A stretch of 64,000 nt of DNA from Streptomyces sp. NBC_01232 (GTDB lineage: Bacteria; Actinomycetota; Actinomycetes; Streptomycetales; Streptomycetaceae), in NCBI RefSeq assembly GCF_035989885.1, contig NZ_CP108518.1, positions 3,042,501 through 3,106,500 on the forward strand, given 5' to 3'. The notes beneath the pieces were generated by a model, which saw only the letters and a program-made list of their open reading frames with translations, was not told where the DNA came from and did not search any database. Positions 1 through 9,983 of the stretch are shown piece by piece. The position numbers were made by a program, and so were the translations under genes. Positions within the stretch are counted from its first letter, which is position 1; each line of letters starts with the position of its first letter.

Positions 1-2
1 CG

Positions 3-662
3 GAGGACTTCACGCGCATGATGGAGAACGTCATGGGCAAGGAGGTCGCGGACGTCGCGCTGCGCCTGTGGACCCCGGTCGGCGTGGAGATCCAGTACGT
101 CAAGCAGGTGGCGCCCGCCCTCCAGGACCTGACCGGCCGCCGCACCGACTCCGGCCCGCGCGCCGGCGACTACCCGACCGGGTCGTGGGGCGACGAGTCC
201 CGCGAGTACCACGTGTGCGTCCGCGTCCCGACGGCCACCGTGGGCCAGGAGATGCTCGCCGCCCGCACCACGCTGGTCCTGCCGGGAGCGGCGGGCCAGC
301 CGGCGACCGTGCTGGCCCAGGGCCTGGTGCGCGCGGTGTGGACGAACGATCTGGCCGCTTCCACCGCCATCAACGCGCAGGTCGCCCACTACACCGGGCA
401 GGCGGAGCTCGCGGAGGCTATCCAGCAGGGCCTGGAAGCCCGCAAAATGGGCGATGTGGGTGGTGCCACGGCCAAGCTGGGGCGTGCGGTACAACTGGCG
501 AGTTCCTCCGGGAACGCCGACACAGCACGACTTCTGTCGAAGGTGGTGGATGTGGTGGACGCGGTGGCGGGTACTGTGCGGCTGAAAGCGAAGGTTGCCG
601 ACGCCGACGAGATGACCCTCGACACGCGTTCGACGCAGACCGTCCGAGTGAAGAAGACCTGA
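3..662 (+). CDS. VWA-domain protein, C-terminal part (5' end outside window)
   Basis: The reading frame is open from the left edge, so the true start lies outside the window and only about 219 C-terminal residues are visible. They fit the part of actinobacterial von Willebrand factor A proteins that follows the VWA fold: beta-rich sequence ending in an alpha-helical stretch (about residues 125-185) full of Ala, Glu and Lys. The metal-binding (MIDAS) site cannot be seen. The FHA gene follows 44 bp downstream on the same strand. VWA plus FHA neighbours are common in Streptomyces and usually sit with Ser/Thr kinases or phosphatases, so a role in phospho-signalling is likely. Assignment rests on family resemblance and context; the upstream sequence would settle it. 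Confidence 0.7.
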   Translation, partial: EDFTRMMENVMGKEVADVALRLWTPVGVEIQYVKQVAPALQDLTGRRTDSGPRAGDYPTGSWGDESREYHVCVRVPTATVGQEMLAARTTLVLPGAAGQPATVLAQGLVRAVWTNDLAASTAINAQVAHYTGQAELAEAIQQGLEARKMGDVGGATAKLGRAVQLASSSGNADTARLLSKVVDVVDAVAGTVRLKAKVADADEMTLDTRSTQTVRVKKT

Positions 663-706
663 GACCTGACGTGATGACGCAGGGAGAAGAAGGGGGAAGC
701 GCCGCC

Positions 707-1750
707 ATGCCGACCTGCCCGAACGGGCACCAGTCCGCGTCCGACGACTGGTGCGAGGTCTGCGGCCATCGCATGGCTGCCTCGGAGGGCCCGCCCCCGG
801 TGCCCTCCTACGGCTACGGCTTCCCCCCGACCGCCGGTGAACCGACCGCCCAGGCCGAGCTCTGCCCGCAGTGCCGGACCCCTCGCGAGGCGATGGCTCC
901 GTTCTGCGAGGAGTGCCGCTACAACTACCTCACGCGTTCGGCGACTTCGTACACGCCGCCCCCGCAGACCCCGGACCCGGGGCCCCAGGCGACGGGCGTC
1001 GGCGGCATCGGTGGCGGCGGCCGCGGAACGCCCCCGCCGCCCGTACCCGCTCCCGGGAGCTACTCCCAGGACCACTTCGAGTACCAGGGCTCACGGCCGT
1101 CCCGGGTCAACCGCCCGGCCGAGCCGCTCCAGCGCGAGGACGACTGGCTGCTGCCGCCGCCGGCGCACGAGTCGCCGCTGGAGTACCAGCAGGCCCCGCA
1201 GCCCCAGTACCAGCAGCAGCCCCCGCCGCCGCCCCAGCAGCGGGAGTACCAGCAGGAGTACCAGCAGCAGGGACCGCCGCCCCAGCAGCAGTACCAGCAG
1301 CAGCCCCCGCCGCAGCAGCACCAGCCCTTCCCGCCCCAGGGCGGCGGTGCCTGGAACGCGACGATCGGCCCGGACCGCTCGTACTTCATGGCGATGATGC
1401 AGCGCAGCGGTCCCGAGGCCGCCGGGCTCAACCTGCCCGCGTACTCCCCGGAGCAGCACCTCCCGCTGTCCGGCGGCCAGATCACCATCGGCCGCCGCCG
1501 CGCCTCCACGGGCGAGTCCCCGGACATCGACCTGTCGGTGCCCCCGGAGGACCCGGGCGTCTCCCACCAGCACGCGGTGCTCGTCCAGCAGCCCGACCTC
1601 AGCTGGGCGGTGGTGGACCAGAACTCCACCAACGGCACCACGATCAACGGCGGCGAGGAACCGATCCAGCCCTACGTCCCGGTCCCCCTCTCCGACGGCG
1701 ACCGCGTCCACGTGGGCGCCTGGACCACGATCACCATCCGCCGCGGCTGA
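707..1750 (+). CDS. FHA domain protein with N-terminal zinc ribbons
   Basis: 347 residues. The N-terminus has two CxxC pairs (CPNGHQ...CEVC, then CPQC...CEEC near residues 51-75), typical of a double zinc ribbon. A long Pro/Gln/Tyr-rich linker of about 90 residues follows (positions 1170-1340, repeats of QYQQQPPPP type). The C-terminal 90 residues are an FHA domain, with the GR...S...H signature (ITIGRRR, VSHQHA, NSTNGT), which binds phosphothreonine. ATG 707 is chosen because it follows a purine-rich AGGGGGAAG ribosome site and opens directly on the ribbon; ATG 674 and GTG 671 are alternatives. It is probably cotranscribed with the VWA gene. It likely acts as a phospho-dependent adaptor in the cytoplasm; the partner kinase is not in the window. 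Confidence 0.85.
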   Translation: MPTCPNGHQSASDDWCEVCGHRMAASEGPPPVPSYGYGFPPTAGEPTAQAELCPQCRTPREAMAPFCEECRYNYLTRSATSYTPPPQTPDPGPQATGVGGIGGGGRGTPPPPVPAPGSYSQDHFEYQGSRPSRVNRPAEPLQREDDWLLPPPAHESPLEYQQAPQPQYQQQPPPPPQQREYQQEYQQQGPPPQQQYQQQPPPQQHQPFPPQGGGAWNATIGPDRSYFMAMMQRSGPEAAGLNLPAYSPEQHLPLSGGQITIGRRRASTGESPDIDLSVPPEDPGVSHQHAVLVQQPDLSWAVVDQNSTNGTTINGGEEPIQPYVPVPLSDGDRVHVGAWTTITIRRG

Positions 1751-1764
1751 CCGGCTGATTCGGT

Positions 1765-2754
1765 TCAGCCCTGCCCCAGGGGCCATACGTACGGCCCCTG
1801 GGGATCGTCCAGCCAGGACCACTGGCCGGACGCGCTGACCGAGACGCCGAAGCGTTCGCGGGCCGGGCGGCCCTCGCGGCGCCAGAGGTCCAGGGCCTCG
1901 CGGGGGTGCAGGACGCCCGCGGTCAGTACGAGCATGAACTGGAAGCGCTCGTTCTCCACCAGCTCGTACGGGAGGCCGTACTCCGCACCGGCCGGATCGG
2001 GCGGCGGTGCCGCCGTGGCACCGCGCAGCGGGACGAAGTAGGCCGGGGTGTGCAGGAAGTTGCCCTCGGCGAAGCCCGGGTCCCGCACGGTCAGCGCGAT
2101 CAGCCCGGTCGACAGCGGGGCCAGGATCCGGGCCCCCGGCCGGCACTGGCCGAGCCAGGCGTACGGGACCAGCGGCAGCGTGCAGGTCACCATGATCCGG
2201 TCGAACGGGGCCCGGGCGGGGCAGCCGCGGGCCCCGTCCCCGGTGACCACCACCGGGTGGAGGCCGAGCTCGGCCAGGTGCGCCCGCGCGGACTCGGTGA
2301 TCTCCTCGTCCAGGTCGACGGTGGTGACGTGCTCCTCGCCGAGCCGGTGGCAGAGCAGGGCCGCGTTGTAGCCGGTGCCCGCGCCGATCTCCAGGACGTC
2401 GTCGCCGTCGCGCACGTCCAGGGCGGCCAGCATCTTCGCCATGAGGGAGGGCTGGCTGCTGGAGGAGACCAGCCGGCCGTCGCGCAGCCGGGTCGCCAGC
2501 GGGGTGTCGACGTAGACCCCGCGCAGCCAGCGCGCCCGGCGTTCGGGGTCGGCGTCCTCGGCCCAGAGCCGCTCGTGACCGGCGCCGCGGCCGGTCCAGA
2601 AGTACGGGACGAACACGTGCCGGGGCACGGCGGCGAAGGCGGCCCGCCAGCGCGGGTCCTCCAGCACCCCGGCGGCGGTCAGCTCCCGCACCTGGGCGGC
2701 GTGCGCGGTCTCCCGCAGGTCCCGGGTCTCGGCGTGTGCGGTGTGTGCGGCCAT
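1765..2754 (-). CDS. PCMT-like SAM methyltransferase
   Basis: 329 residues. It resembles the protein-L-isoaspartate O-methyltransferase family: an SSSSQPSLMAKML segment just before the SAM-binding motif I (VLEIGAGTGYNAALL, about residues 140-154), then VDLDEEI and RIMVTC. It is longer than classical PCMT (about 210 residues) and has a roughly 100-residue C-terminal extension, as in the Streptomyces paralogues often annotated as methyltransferase-domain proteins. The substrate is unknown; repair of isoaspartyl residues or modification of a peptide are both possible. It is divergent from the globin gene and convergent with the FHA gene. Confidence 0.75.
   Translation of the reverse strand: MAAHTAHAETRDLRETAHAAQVRELTAAGVLEDPRWRAAFAAVPRHVFVPYFWTGRGAGHERLWAEDADPERRARWLRGVYVDTPLATRLRDGRLVSSSSQPSLMAKMLAALDVRDGDDVLEIGAGTGYNAALLCHRLGEEHVTTVDLDEEITESARAHLAELGLHPVVVTGDGARGCPARAPFDRIMVTCTLPLVPYAWLGQCRPGARILAPLSTGLIALTVRDPGFAEGNFLHTPAYFVPLRGATAAPPPDPAGAEYGLPYELVENERFQFMLVLTAGVLHPREALDLWRREGRPARERFGVSVSASGQWSWLDDPQGPYVWPLGQG
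1774..1803. terminator. 11-bp perfect palindrome between convergent genes
   Basis: Arms 1774-1784 and 1793-1803 (CCCCAGGGGCC / GGCCCCTGGGG) pair perfectly around an 8-base loop. It lies at the end of the FHA gene and inside the last codons of the convergent methyltransferase gene. It could stop transcription from both sides. There is no U-run, which is usual for high-GC actinobacteria. Confidence 0.5.
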
Positions 2755-2798
2755 GCCTCCACTGTCCTGCGCGCGGGCGCGGCGTGCGAGCGCGAGGG

Positions 2799-2876
2799 CT
2801 TCCGGGGCGGCCCCAAGGCCTTTCCGGGGCCGTTCCGGGGCCTTTCCGGAGCGGTTCCGAGCGGTTTCGGGGCGGT
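2799..2876. repeat. Short imperfect repeats between divergent genes
   Basis: Between the methyltransferase and globin starts, the sequence TTCCGGGGC/TTCCGAGCGG recurs about six times at 11-14 bp spacing. It may hold operator half-sites for the divergent promoters or be simple low-complexity GC sequence. No clear -10/-35 pair was seen. Confidence 0.35.
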
Positions 2877-2921
2877 CCTAGGACCTCGGTCCTGCATCCG
2901 GGCGTCTGAGACGATGGTCGG

Positions 2922-3326
2922 GTGAATGAGATTCCGCGGGGCACGGTTCAGGAGCAGTCCTTCTACGAGCAGGTGGGCGGCGAGGACACCTTCCGCCGTC
3001 TCGTCCGGCGCTTCTACCAGGGGGTCGCGGAGGACCCGCTGCTGCGCCCGATGTACCCGGAGGAGGACCTGGGTCCCGCCGAGGAGCGCTTCGCGCTGTT
3101 CCTGATGCAGTACTGGGGCGGTCCGACGACCTACAGCCAGCACCGGGGCCACCCCCGGCTGCGCATGCGGCACGCGCCGTTCCAGGTGGACGCGGCCGCG
3201 CACGACGCGTGGCTGAGCCACATGCGGGTCGCGCTGGACGAGCTGGGCCTGGCGCCGGAGCACGAGGCGCAGCTGTGGAAGTACCTGACCTACGCCGCCG
3301 CCTCGATGATCAATACGGCGGGCTAG
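2922..3326 (+). CDS. glbO: Truncated haemoglobin, group II (GlbO type)
   Basis: 134 residues, the normal size for a 2-on-2 globin. The N-terminus FYEQVGGEDTFRRLVRRFYQGV is the A/B-helix region; MYPEEDL, the YWGGP segment and the RMRHAPF motif with the proximal His are typical of group II (trHbO). DAWL carries the group II Trp G8. The protein binds haem and O2/NO in the cytoplasm and is linked to NO detoxification or respiration. The start sits at the first ATG (gtgaATGAG would also allow GTG 2922, the position given). This is a conserved actinobacterial gene, unrelated to the cluster to the right. Confidence 0.9.
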   Translation: MNEIPRGTVQEQSFYEQVGGEDTFRRLVRRFYQGVAEDPLLRPMYPEEDLGPAEERFALFLMQYWGGPTTYSQHRGHPRLRMRHAPFQVDAAAHDAWLSHMRVALDELGLAPEHEAQLWKYLTYAAASMINTAG

Positions 3327-3341
3327 CGGACGTCACGCAGG

Positions 3342-4061
3342 TCAGACCGGTCGGACCTGGAGGGCGCCCAGACCGCCGGTGACACCGGGGCGTCGCATGG
3401 CGACGGAACCGTACGGGGTGCGCAGCCGCAGCCAGGTGCCGGCGGCGAGCAGCGCCACGGGGGCGGCGGCGGGGGCGCCGGGCAGGGAGGCCCGGTCGGG
3501 CACGGCCGCCCGTACCGGCCGCAGGAAGCCCAGGGACTGCGCGGCGTGCACGGCGCGCAGCGGCAGTTCGGTGTCGCCCAGGGTGCGGGACCAGATCTCG
3601 CGGCCGATGCGGTCGCGCTCGGACCGGGTCCGGTGCTGGACGGGCAGGGCCTCGTCACGGGCCCGGAACTCGGCGACGGCGGCGGCCACGGCCTGCCCCA
3701 TCTCCTCGGGGCCGGGCAGCCCGGGAACCTGACGCCAGCCGCCGCGGGGCGGCAGCACTCCGGCCCAGGGCGGTCCGGTGACCGGACCGGGCACGGTGGC
3801 CCCGGCCGAGGCCTCGTCCACGGACTCCAGCAGCTCGCCGGCGGACACCGTCAGGTCGAGCGGCGTCGCGACGGGTGCGGCGAGCCGCACCGTACGGATG
3901 GCGAGGATGTCGAAGGAGGGCGGCCGCCCGAAGACGGCGAGCGCGCCGCCGCCCGCCTGGAGGCGTACGGCGGCGGCGCGGTCGTAGTGCACCAGCCGGC
4001 CCAGGAAGGCGGCGAGGTCCGCCGCCTCCCCGGAATCGGCGAAGCGCAGCTGGTCGTTCAT
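3342..4061 (-). CDS. Hypothetical protein, translationally coupled to thioesterase
   Basis: 239 residues, no family recognised. It is rich in Ala, Pro and Arg, lacks a signal peptide and lacks convincing membrane segments. The N-terminal half (FADSGEAADLAAFLGRLVHYDRAAAVRLQ...ALAVFGRPP) looks like a small alpha/beta domain; the C-terminal half (LPLRAVHAAQSLGFL) is partly helical. Its ATG overlaps the stop of the upstream thioesterase (ATGA at 4058-4061), so the two are coupled. I infer a housekeeping protein conserved in Streptomyces; the function is not known from sequence alone. Confidence 0.75.
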   Translation of the reverse strand: MNDQLRFADSGEAADLAAFLGRLVHYDRAAAVRLQAGGGALAVFGRPPSFDILAIRTVRLAAPVATPLDLTVSAGELLESVDEASAGATVPGPVTGPPWAGVLPPRGGWRQVPGLPGPEEMGQAVAAAVAEFRARDEALPVQHRTRSERDRIGREIWSRTLGDTELPLRAVHAAQSLGFLRPVRAAVPDRASLPGAPAAAPVALLAAGTWLRLRTPYGSVAMRRPGVTGGLGALQVRPV

Positions 4062-4519
4062 GCCGCGAGGGATCCGTTCGAGGACGCGGTCGCGGGCTTG
4101 TCGAGGTACTCCTCGAGGAAGTGCCTCTCCTCGGCCGTGATGCGGCGGGGCCGCCCCGCGGCGAGGTTGTAGGGCACGACCACGGTCTCGGCGCGCACGT
4201 AGACCGTCTCGGGCGCGTCCTCGGTCGCCTCGTCCTTGACCTCGTAGCGGATGGTCAGGGACGCGGCGCCTATCCGGGTCACCCAGGATTCGATGAGGAC
4301 CGGCTCGTGACGGTGCACGAGGGGCAGCTTGTAGTCGATCTCGTGGCGGGCCACGACGGACCCGCCGGTGAAGGACTCACTGCCCTCCCCCGGCGCGAGG
4401 CGGAACATGAAGTCGATCCGCGCCTCCTCCAGATAGCGGAGGAAGACGACGTTGTTGACGTGCCCGAAGGCATCCATGTCCGCCCAGCGCAGGGGGCACC
4501 GGTAGTGGTGTCTGGCCAT
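4058..4519 (-). CDS. Hotdog-fold acyl-CoA thioesterase
   Basis: 153 residues. The start of the hotdog fold (YRCPLRWADMDAFGHVNNVVFLRYLEEARIDF) carries the DxxGHVNN motif with the catalytic Asp of the 4-hydroxybenzoyl-CoA thioesterase/YbgC family. It hydrolyses acyl-CoA thioesters in the cytoplasm. The start at 4519 gives the usual N-terminus MARHHYRC; longer readings into the EttA side are not supported. It lies 10 bp after the ettA stop and overlaps the next gene by 4 bp, so all three likely form one transcript. Confidence 0.88.
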   Translation of the reverse strand: MARHHYRCPLRWADMDAFGHVNNVVFLRYLEEARIDFMFRLAPGEGSESFTGGSVVARHEIDYKLPLVHRHEPVLIESWVTRIGAASLTIRYEVKDEATEDAPETVYVRAETVVVPYNLAAGRPRRITAEERHFLEEYLDKPATASSNGSLAA

Positions 4520-4529
4520 GACGGCGACC

Positions 4530-6194
<1,665 letters not shown>

Positions 6195-6465
6195 GAGAAA
6201 CCGTCCGGCAGATCGATGGTGGGCAGATACACCCCATCTTGCCGTACGTCCATACCCGCGGGCGAATGGGTAGGCCGGGGCGCGGTGACCTGCGGCTCGG
6301 CCGGAGGGGCGCGAGCGGGCGGTCGGCGGGCGGCAGGGGGCGGGACGAGCGGAGGGCAGGGCGAGGCGCGGGCTCACTCTCCGGTCACGACCGGTGGTCG
6401 TCGGTGAGCATGAGGGAACCGCCTCGCCGCGGGCCCGGCCAGCGGGGGCTGGTCAGCGGGGCCCG

Positions 6466-7941
6466 TCAGCGGGGGCGGTAGACGGTCAGGGCGTCGGGGA
6501 GGCTGTCGAGGACCAGGGCGGAGGGGGCCGCGGAGTGTTCGCCGTCGTAGGCGAGCGGGGTGCCCGCGGGAATGTCCGCGATGCGCAGGCTGCGCAGACG
6601 GGTGGCCACGTGGACGGGGGAACGGCTCAGCGGGCCGGTGAAGGCGGCCGCCAGGAGCCGGGGGCCGGGACGGCCGCCACCGTGGACGAGGCGGAGGTCC
6701 AGCAGGCCCTCGCCCAGGTTGTCGCGGCGGCGGGGGGTGGGGCCGGTGCCGTGGTAGGTGCCGTTGCCCGCGAAGAGCAGCCATACGCTCCGGGGCCGCC
6801 CGGCCAGCCGCAGCCGTACGGGCCGCTGGGCGCGCAGCACCCGCCAGGCCGCCAGCAGCGCGGCGGGGCCCCCGCCGATCGTCGGGGCCCAGCGCAGCCG
6901 GTGGCCCAGCAGCTCCGGATACGCGCCGATGCTGAAATTGTTGAGGAAGTAGCCGGGCTCCCCCTCGGGCCCCGGGGAGAAGCGGCCCACGCCGATGTGG
7001 ACGGCCTCGCCCTCGGCCACGGCGTGACAGGTGGCCTCGGTCCCGGCGAGGCCGAGGTCCATCGCGAAGTGGTTGAGGGTGCCACCGGGGAAGAGCGCCA
7101 GCGGTACCCCGGCGCGCAGTGCGGCGGTGGCCGCCGCGTTGACCGTGCCGTCGCCGCCGCAGACCCCGAGCACGGTGGCCCGCGAGGCCGCCTTGGACAG
7201 CGCGGCGGCCAGCTCCGAGCCGTCGCACTCGATCACCTCGGCCTCGGGGAGGCGGTCGCGCAGGACGTCGAGCCCCGCGGCGGCGGCCGTCCCCGACCCG
7301 GTGTTGACCACCACGACGAGCCCGGCCCCGTCGGACAGCGCGGGGGCGCCGACGGCCGGCCGCTCGTCGCCCGGCACGATCTGGGCCTCCCGCGCGTCCC
7401 GGGCGAGGCGGCGTACGACGAATCCCGCGGCCACCCCCAGTGACGCGCCCACGAACACGTCGGAGGGGTAGTGCACGCCGGTGTAGACCCGGGAGAACGC
7501 CACGGACGCGGCGACCGGTGCCACCACGGCCCCCCAGCCCGGGGACGCCAGCGCCACGCCGGTGGCGAAGGCGAAGGCCGATGCCGAGTGCCCCGACGGG
7601 AAGGAGGTGGTCTGCGGCTGCGTGGCCAGCTGCCGGGTCAGGGGCACGCCCTCCAGCAACGGCCGCGGCCGGCGTACGGACCACTTGCCGACGGTGTTGA
7701 TGGTCGCCGAGGCCAGGGCCAGCGAGGCGACCCCGCGCACCGCGGCCTTACGGGCACCGGCCGAGCCGAAGACGGCGATCGCGGCGGCGGCCCCGCCCCA
7801 CAGCACCCCGTGGTTCGCGGCCCGCCCGAGCCGCGGCAGCACCCGGTCGGCCCCGGGCCAGTGCCGCCGGGCCACCGCGTCGAAAAGCCGACGGTCCCAT
7901 CGCGCGAAGACACCCGACCACGTCAGTTCTTGATCAGCCAT
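6466..7941 (-). CDS. PAP2 phosphatase fused to diacylglycerol/lipid kinase
   Basis: 491 residues, two enzymes in one chain. Residues 1-180 are a membrane PAP2 phosphatase with the three signature motifs: K-x6-RP at about 86-94 (KWSVRRPRP), PSGHS at 115-119 and SR-x5-H-x3-D at 150-161. Residues 205-490 are a lipid kinase catalytic domain with GGDGTVN (262-268) and FPGGTLNHFA (284-293), like diacylglycerol kinase/YegS. Hydrophobic segments occur only in the N-terminal half, so the kinase faces the cytoplasm. Such fusions are common in Streptomyces and act in phospholipid or undecaprenyl-phosphate turnover. The exact lipid is not visible. Confidence 0.9.
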   Translation of the reverse strand: MADQELTWSGVFARWDRRLFDAVARRHWPGADRVLPRLGRAANHGVLWGGAAAAIAVFGSAGARKAAVRGVASLALASATINTVGKWSVRRPRPLLEGVPLTRQLATQPQTTSFPSGHSASAFAFATGVALASPGWGAVVAPVAASVAFSRVYTGVHYPSDVFVGASLGVAAGFVVRRLARDAREAQIVPGDERPAVGAPALSDGAGLVVVVNTGSGTAAAAGLDVLRDRLPEAEVIECDGSELAAALSKAASRATVLGVCGGDGTVNAAATAALRAGVPLALFPGGTLNHFAMDLGLAGTEATCHAVAEGEAVHIGVGRFSPGPEGEPGYFLNNFSIGAYPELLGHRLRWAPTIGGGPAALLAAWRVLRAQRPVRLRLAGRPRSVWLLFAGNGTYHGTGPTPRRRDNLGEGLLDLRLVHGGGRPGPRLLAAAFTGPLSRSPVHVATRLRSLRIADIPAGTPLAYDGEHSAAPSALVLDSLPDALTVYRPR

Positions 7942-8038
7942 CTTCTGCCCCTACCCCGGGCCGCGGATCCGAACCGGTCCCCGCGGCCACCCGGCCCACC
8001 CGGCCCACCCGTCCGTGCCGCGAAGGCCGCGCGCAGCC

Positions 8039-9385
8039 CTACGCCCCGTCCTCCTCGTCCAGCGGGCGCTTGCGGAGCAGCAGCACCACCAGGCCGCCGA
8101 GCACCACCAGGCCCACCGCCAGGGAGGCGATGACCGGAGTGGCCGCCGAGCTGCCGCTGGTCGCCAGCCGCTCCTCGTCCGGGGAGGTCGTCGGGACGGC
8201 CGCGGACTGCGCGCCCATCGCCTCGGCCGCCGGTCCGGAACCCGTGCCCGAGGTGTCGCCCGGGTCAGTCCCCACCGCGGTCACCGGGGGCTGCGGCCAG
8301 AGCGCGGTGGCCGTGGCGGCGGCCGCGGACTCGCTGGAGCCGGCCACGATCTGCGCGTGGGCCGGCAGCTCGCCCGTGAAGACCCGCCCGACCGGCACCT
8401 TGGTCGCGCCCTGGACGGTGACCGAGGCCGTGCCGTCCGGGGTGCCCGCGGGCACCTCGAAGTACAGCCGGCTCCCGTTGACGGCGGTGGTCAGGGGCTG
8501 CCCCTCGGCGTCCACCACCCGCACCCCCATCGCGACGGCCGCCGCGTCCGGGATGACCGACACGCTGCGCGCCCCGGTCCGCACGGTCACCGGGCCGAGC
8601 CGGGTGCCGACCGCCCCCGACACCTCGCCCGGGTCCAGCCGGAGCGAGGCCGGCGGCTCCGGCAGCTGCCCCGCCGCCCGCTGCAGGTAGTCGGCCAGCT
8701 TCTCGGCCGCCGGGTCCGCGGCCTCGACCTGCACGCCGTCCGCCAGCCGCCAGATCGCCACCTGGGTCCCGGCCGCCGCGCTCTGCGCGGTGAGGGCGCC
8801 GGCCCCGGCCGCCCTGGCGAGTCCGGCCAGATCGTTCAGCTGCGGGTAGGAGTGCTCCAGGACCCAGCGGATCCGGCCCGCCTCCCGGTGCCCGGCGAGC
8901 GGGCTTCCGCTCCAGCCGCTCTCGGTGTACCGGGCCTGGGGCTGGGCGTTGCCCGTGACGCTGACCCCGTACGTCTGGAGCATCCCGCCGCCGTCGACGC
9001 GCATCTCGTAGAGCCCGGCCGGGATCTGCCGGACCGATCCGTCCGCGCCGCGCAGGACCGCCTGCCCGTACGTCTTCAGCCCGTCCAGCACGGCGCGCGC
9101 GCCCTCCGGTGACCTGGGCGCCGCCGGGCCGGAGTCGGCGGCCGCGCGGGCCGCGGGCGCGGCGGTGAGGGCCGCGGCCAGCAGGGCCACCGCCAGCGGC
9201 CGGCGCGCGGAGCCCCGTACCGCGGCGGGTGGCTCGAGGCGAGCCGGAGCAGGAGCAGGAGCAGGACCAGGAGCAGATGCGGCCGCAGACGCAGATGGAG
9301 ACGCAGACGCAGGAGCGGACGCAGCAGGTGGCGCAGGCGCGCGAGTGGGATCAGGAGCGGAGGATGCGGGAACGGCAATCGACAC
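8039..9385 (-). CDS. TQXA-type surface protein lacking the thioester cysteine
   Basis: 448 residues. GTG 9385 is preceded by a good ribosome site (GAAGGGGAAGAC). The first 55 residues are a Pro/Ala/Ser repeat, then an export signal (RRPLAVALLAAAL, about 61-82). Residues 95-235 are a thioester (TQXA) domain: the Gln motif TQVAIW is present (207-212), but the segment that normally reads TYCID reads TYGVSV (138-143), so the Cys is Gly140. I see no Cys anywhere in the protein. A beta domain follows, then a variant sorting signal LATSG, a hydrophobic span and the basic tail LRKR. It is probably anchored to the cell wall but cannot form the Cys-Gln bond of its family. See findings. Confidence 0.85.
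   Translation of the reverse strand: MSIAVPASSAPDPTRAPAPPAASAPASASPSASAAASAPGPAPAPAPARLEPPAAVRGSARRPLAVALLAAALTAAPAARAAADSGPAAPRSPEGARAVLDGLKTYGQAVLRGADGSVRQIPAGLYEMRVDGGGMLQTYGVSVTGNAQPQARYTESGWSGSPLAGHREAGRIRWVLEHSYPQLNDLAGLARAAGAGALTAQSAAAGTQVAIWRLADGVQVEAADPAAEKLADYLQRAAGQLPEPPASLRLDPGEVSGAVGTRLGPVTVRTGARSVSVIPDAAAVAMGVRVVDAEGQPLTTAVNGSRLYFEVPAGTPDGTASVTVQGATKVPVGRVFTGELPAHAQIVAGSSESAAAATATALWPQPPVTAVGTDPGDTSGTGSGPAAEAMGAQSAAVPTTSPDEERLATSGSSAATPVIASLAVGLVVLGGLVVLLLRKRPLDEEDGA
9247..9345. repeat. Low-complexity GGAGCA/GACGCA repeat in surface-protein N-terminus
   Basis: Tandem GGAGCA and GACGCA hexamers encode (minus strand) the Ala/Pro/Ser stretch before the export signal. Such repeats can change length by slippage in steps of two codons. 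Confidence 0.6.
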
Positions 9386-9453
9386 AGTCTTCCCCTTCGG
9401 GCCAAAGACCCAGGTGCCCGTGAGTACCGGGGAATCCTATCCGCCTCGAACAC

Positions 9454-9861
9454 TCAGACCACCGCCGCCTTCTGAGTGGTCATCAGTGGCGTGTCCGTAC
9501 GGACCACCCGGCGGAAGGCCGCGGTGCCGCGGTTCAGGTCGTGCCCGATGGCCGTCGCGTCGATCTCCGCGGAGAACCACCGGTTGCCCTCGCCGTCGGG
9601 CGGGTCCTCCCGGACGCGCAGCCGCCCGTGTACCACCAGCGGCTCGCCGACCGATACGGAACCGGCCAGGTTCACGGCGAGGGTCCGCCGCGCCCACACC
9701 GTGTAGAAGCTGGTGGTCCCGTCGGTCCAGGTGTCCTTGCGCCGGTCGAAGTACCGCGGCGTCACCGCGAAGCGGAACCGCGCCGCCGGACCGTTCACCG
9801 TTTCCTTGTAGTCGATCTGCGTCGCCACGCAGCCCACCAGCGTCACCTGGGTGTCATACAT
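9454..9861 (-). CDS. Short single-stranded DNA-binding protein (SSB-like)
   Basis: 135 residues. The OB-fold is readable: MYDTQVTLVGCVAT, then FRFAVTPRYFDRRKDTWTDGTTSFYTVWARR, then GEPLVVHGRLRVRE. Unlike replicative SSB it lacks the long Gly-rich tail and the acidic DDDIPF-type tip that recruits partners, ending instead in MTTQKAAVV. It is therefore a paralogue rather than the main SSB, comparable to Streptomyces SSB proteins with special roles such as chromosome segregation during sporulation. ATG 9861 starts right at the OB-fold. Confidence 0.88.
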   Translation of the reverse strand: MYDTQVTLVGCVATQIDYKETVNGPAARFRFAVTPRYFDRRKDTWTDGTTSFYTVWARRTLAVNLAGSVSVGEPLVVHGRLRVREDPPDGEGNRWFSAEIDATAIGHDLNRGTAAFRRVVRTDTPLMTTQKAAVV

Positions 9862-9983
9862 CCCGGCCGCCCTCCCCCGTGGTTCCGGCCGTACGAACCC
9901 CCGTACGACCGCGCGTACGGACCATCCGTACGCACTACGAACCATGCTGGGCCGGGCCGCCGATCCCCGCTCCGGCCTGTGGA

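Noticed and set aside
68..706. 5' extension of the FHA frame
   Set aside because: It overlaps the VWA gene in another frame and reads as Arg/Pro/Gly-rich shadow sequence; the zinc ribbon starts at 707.
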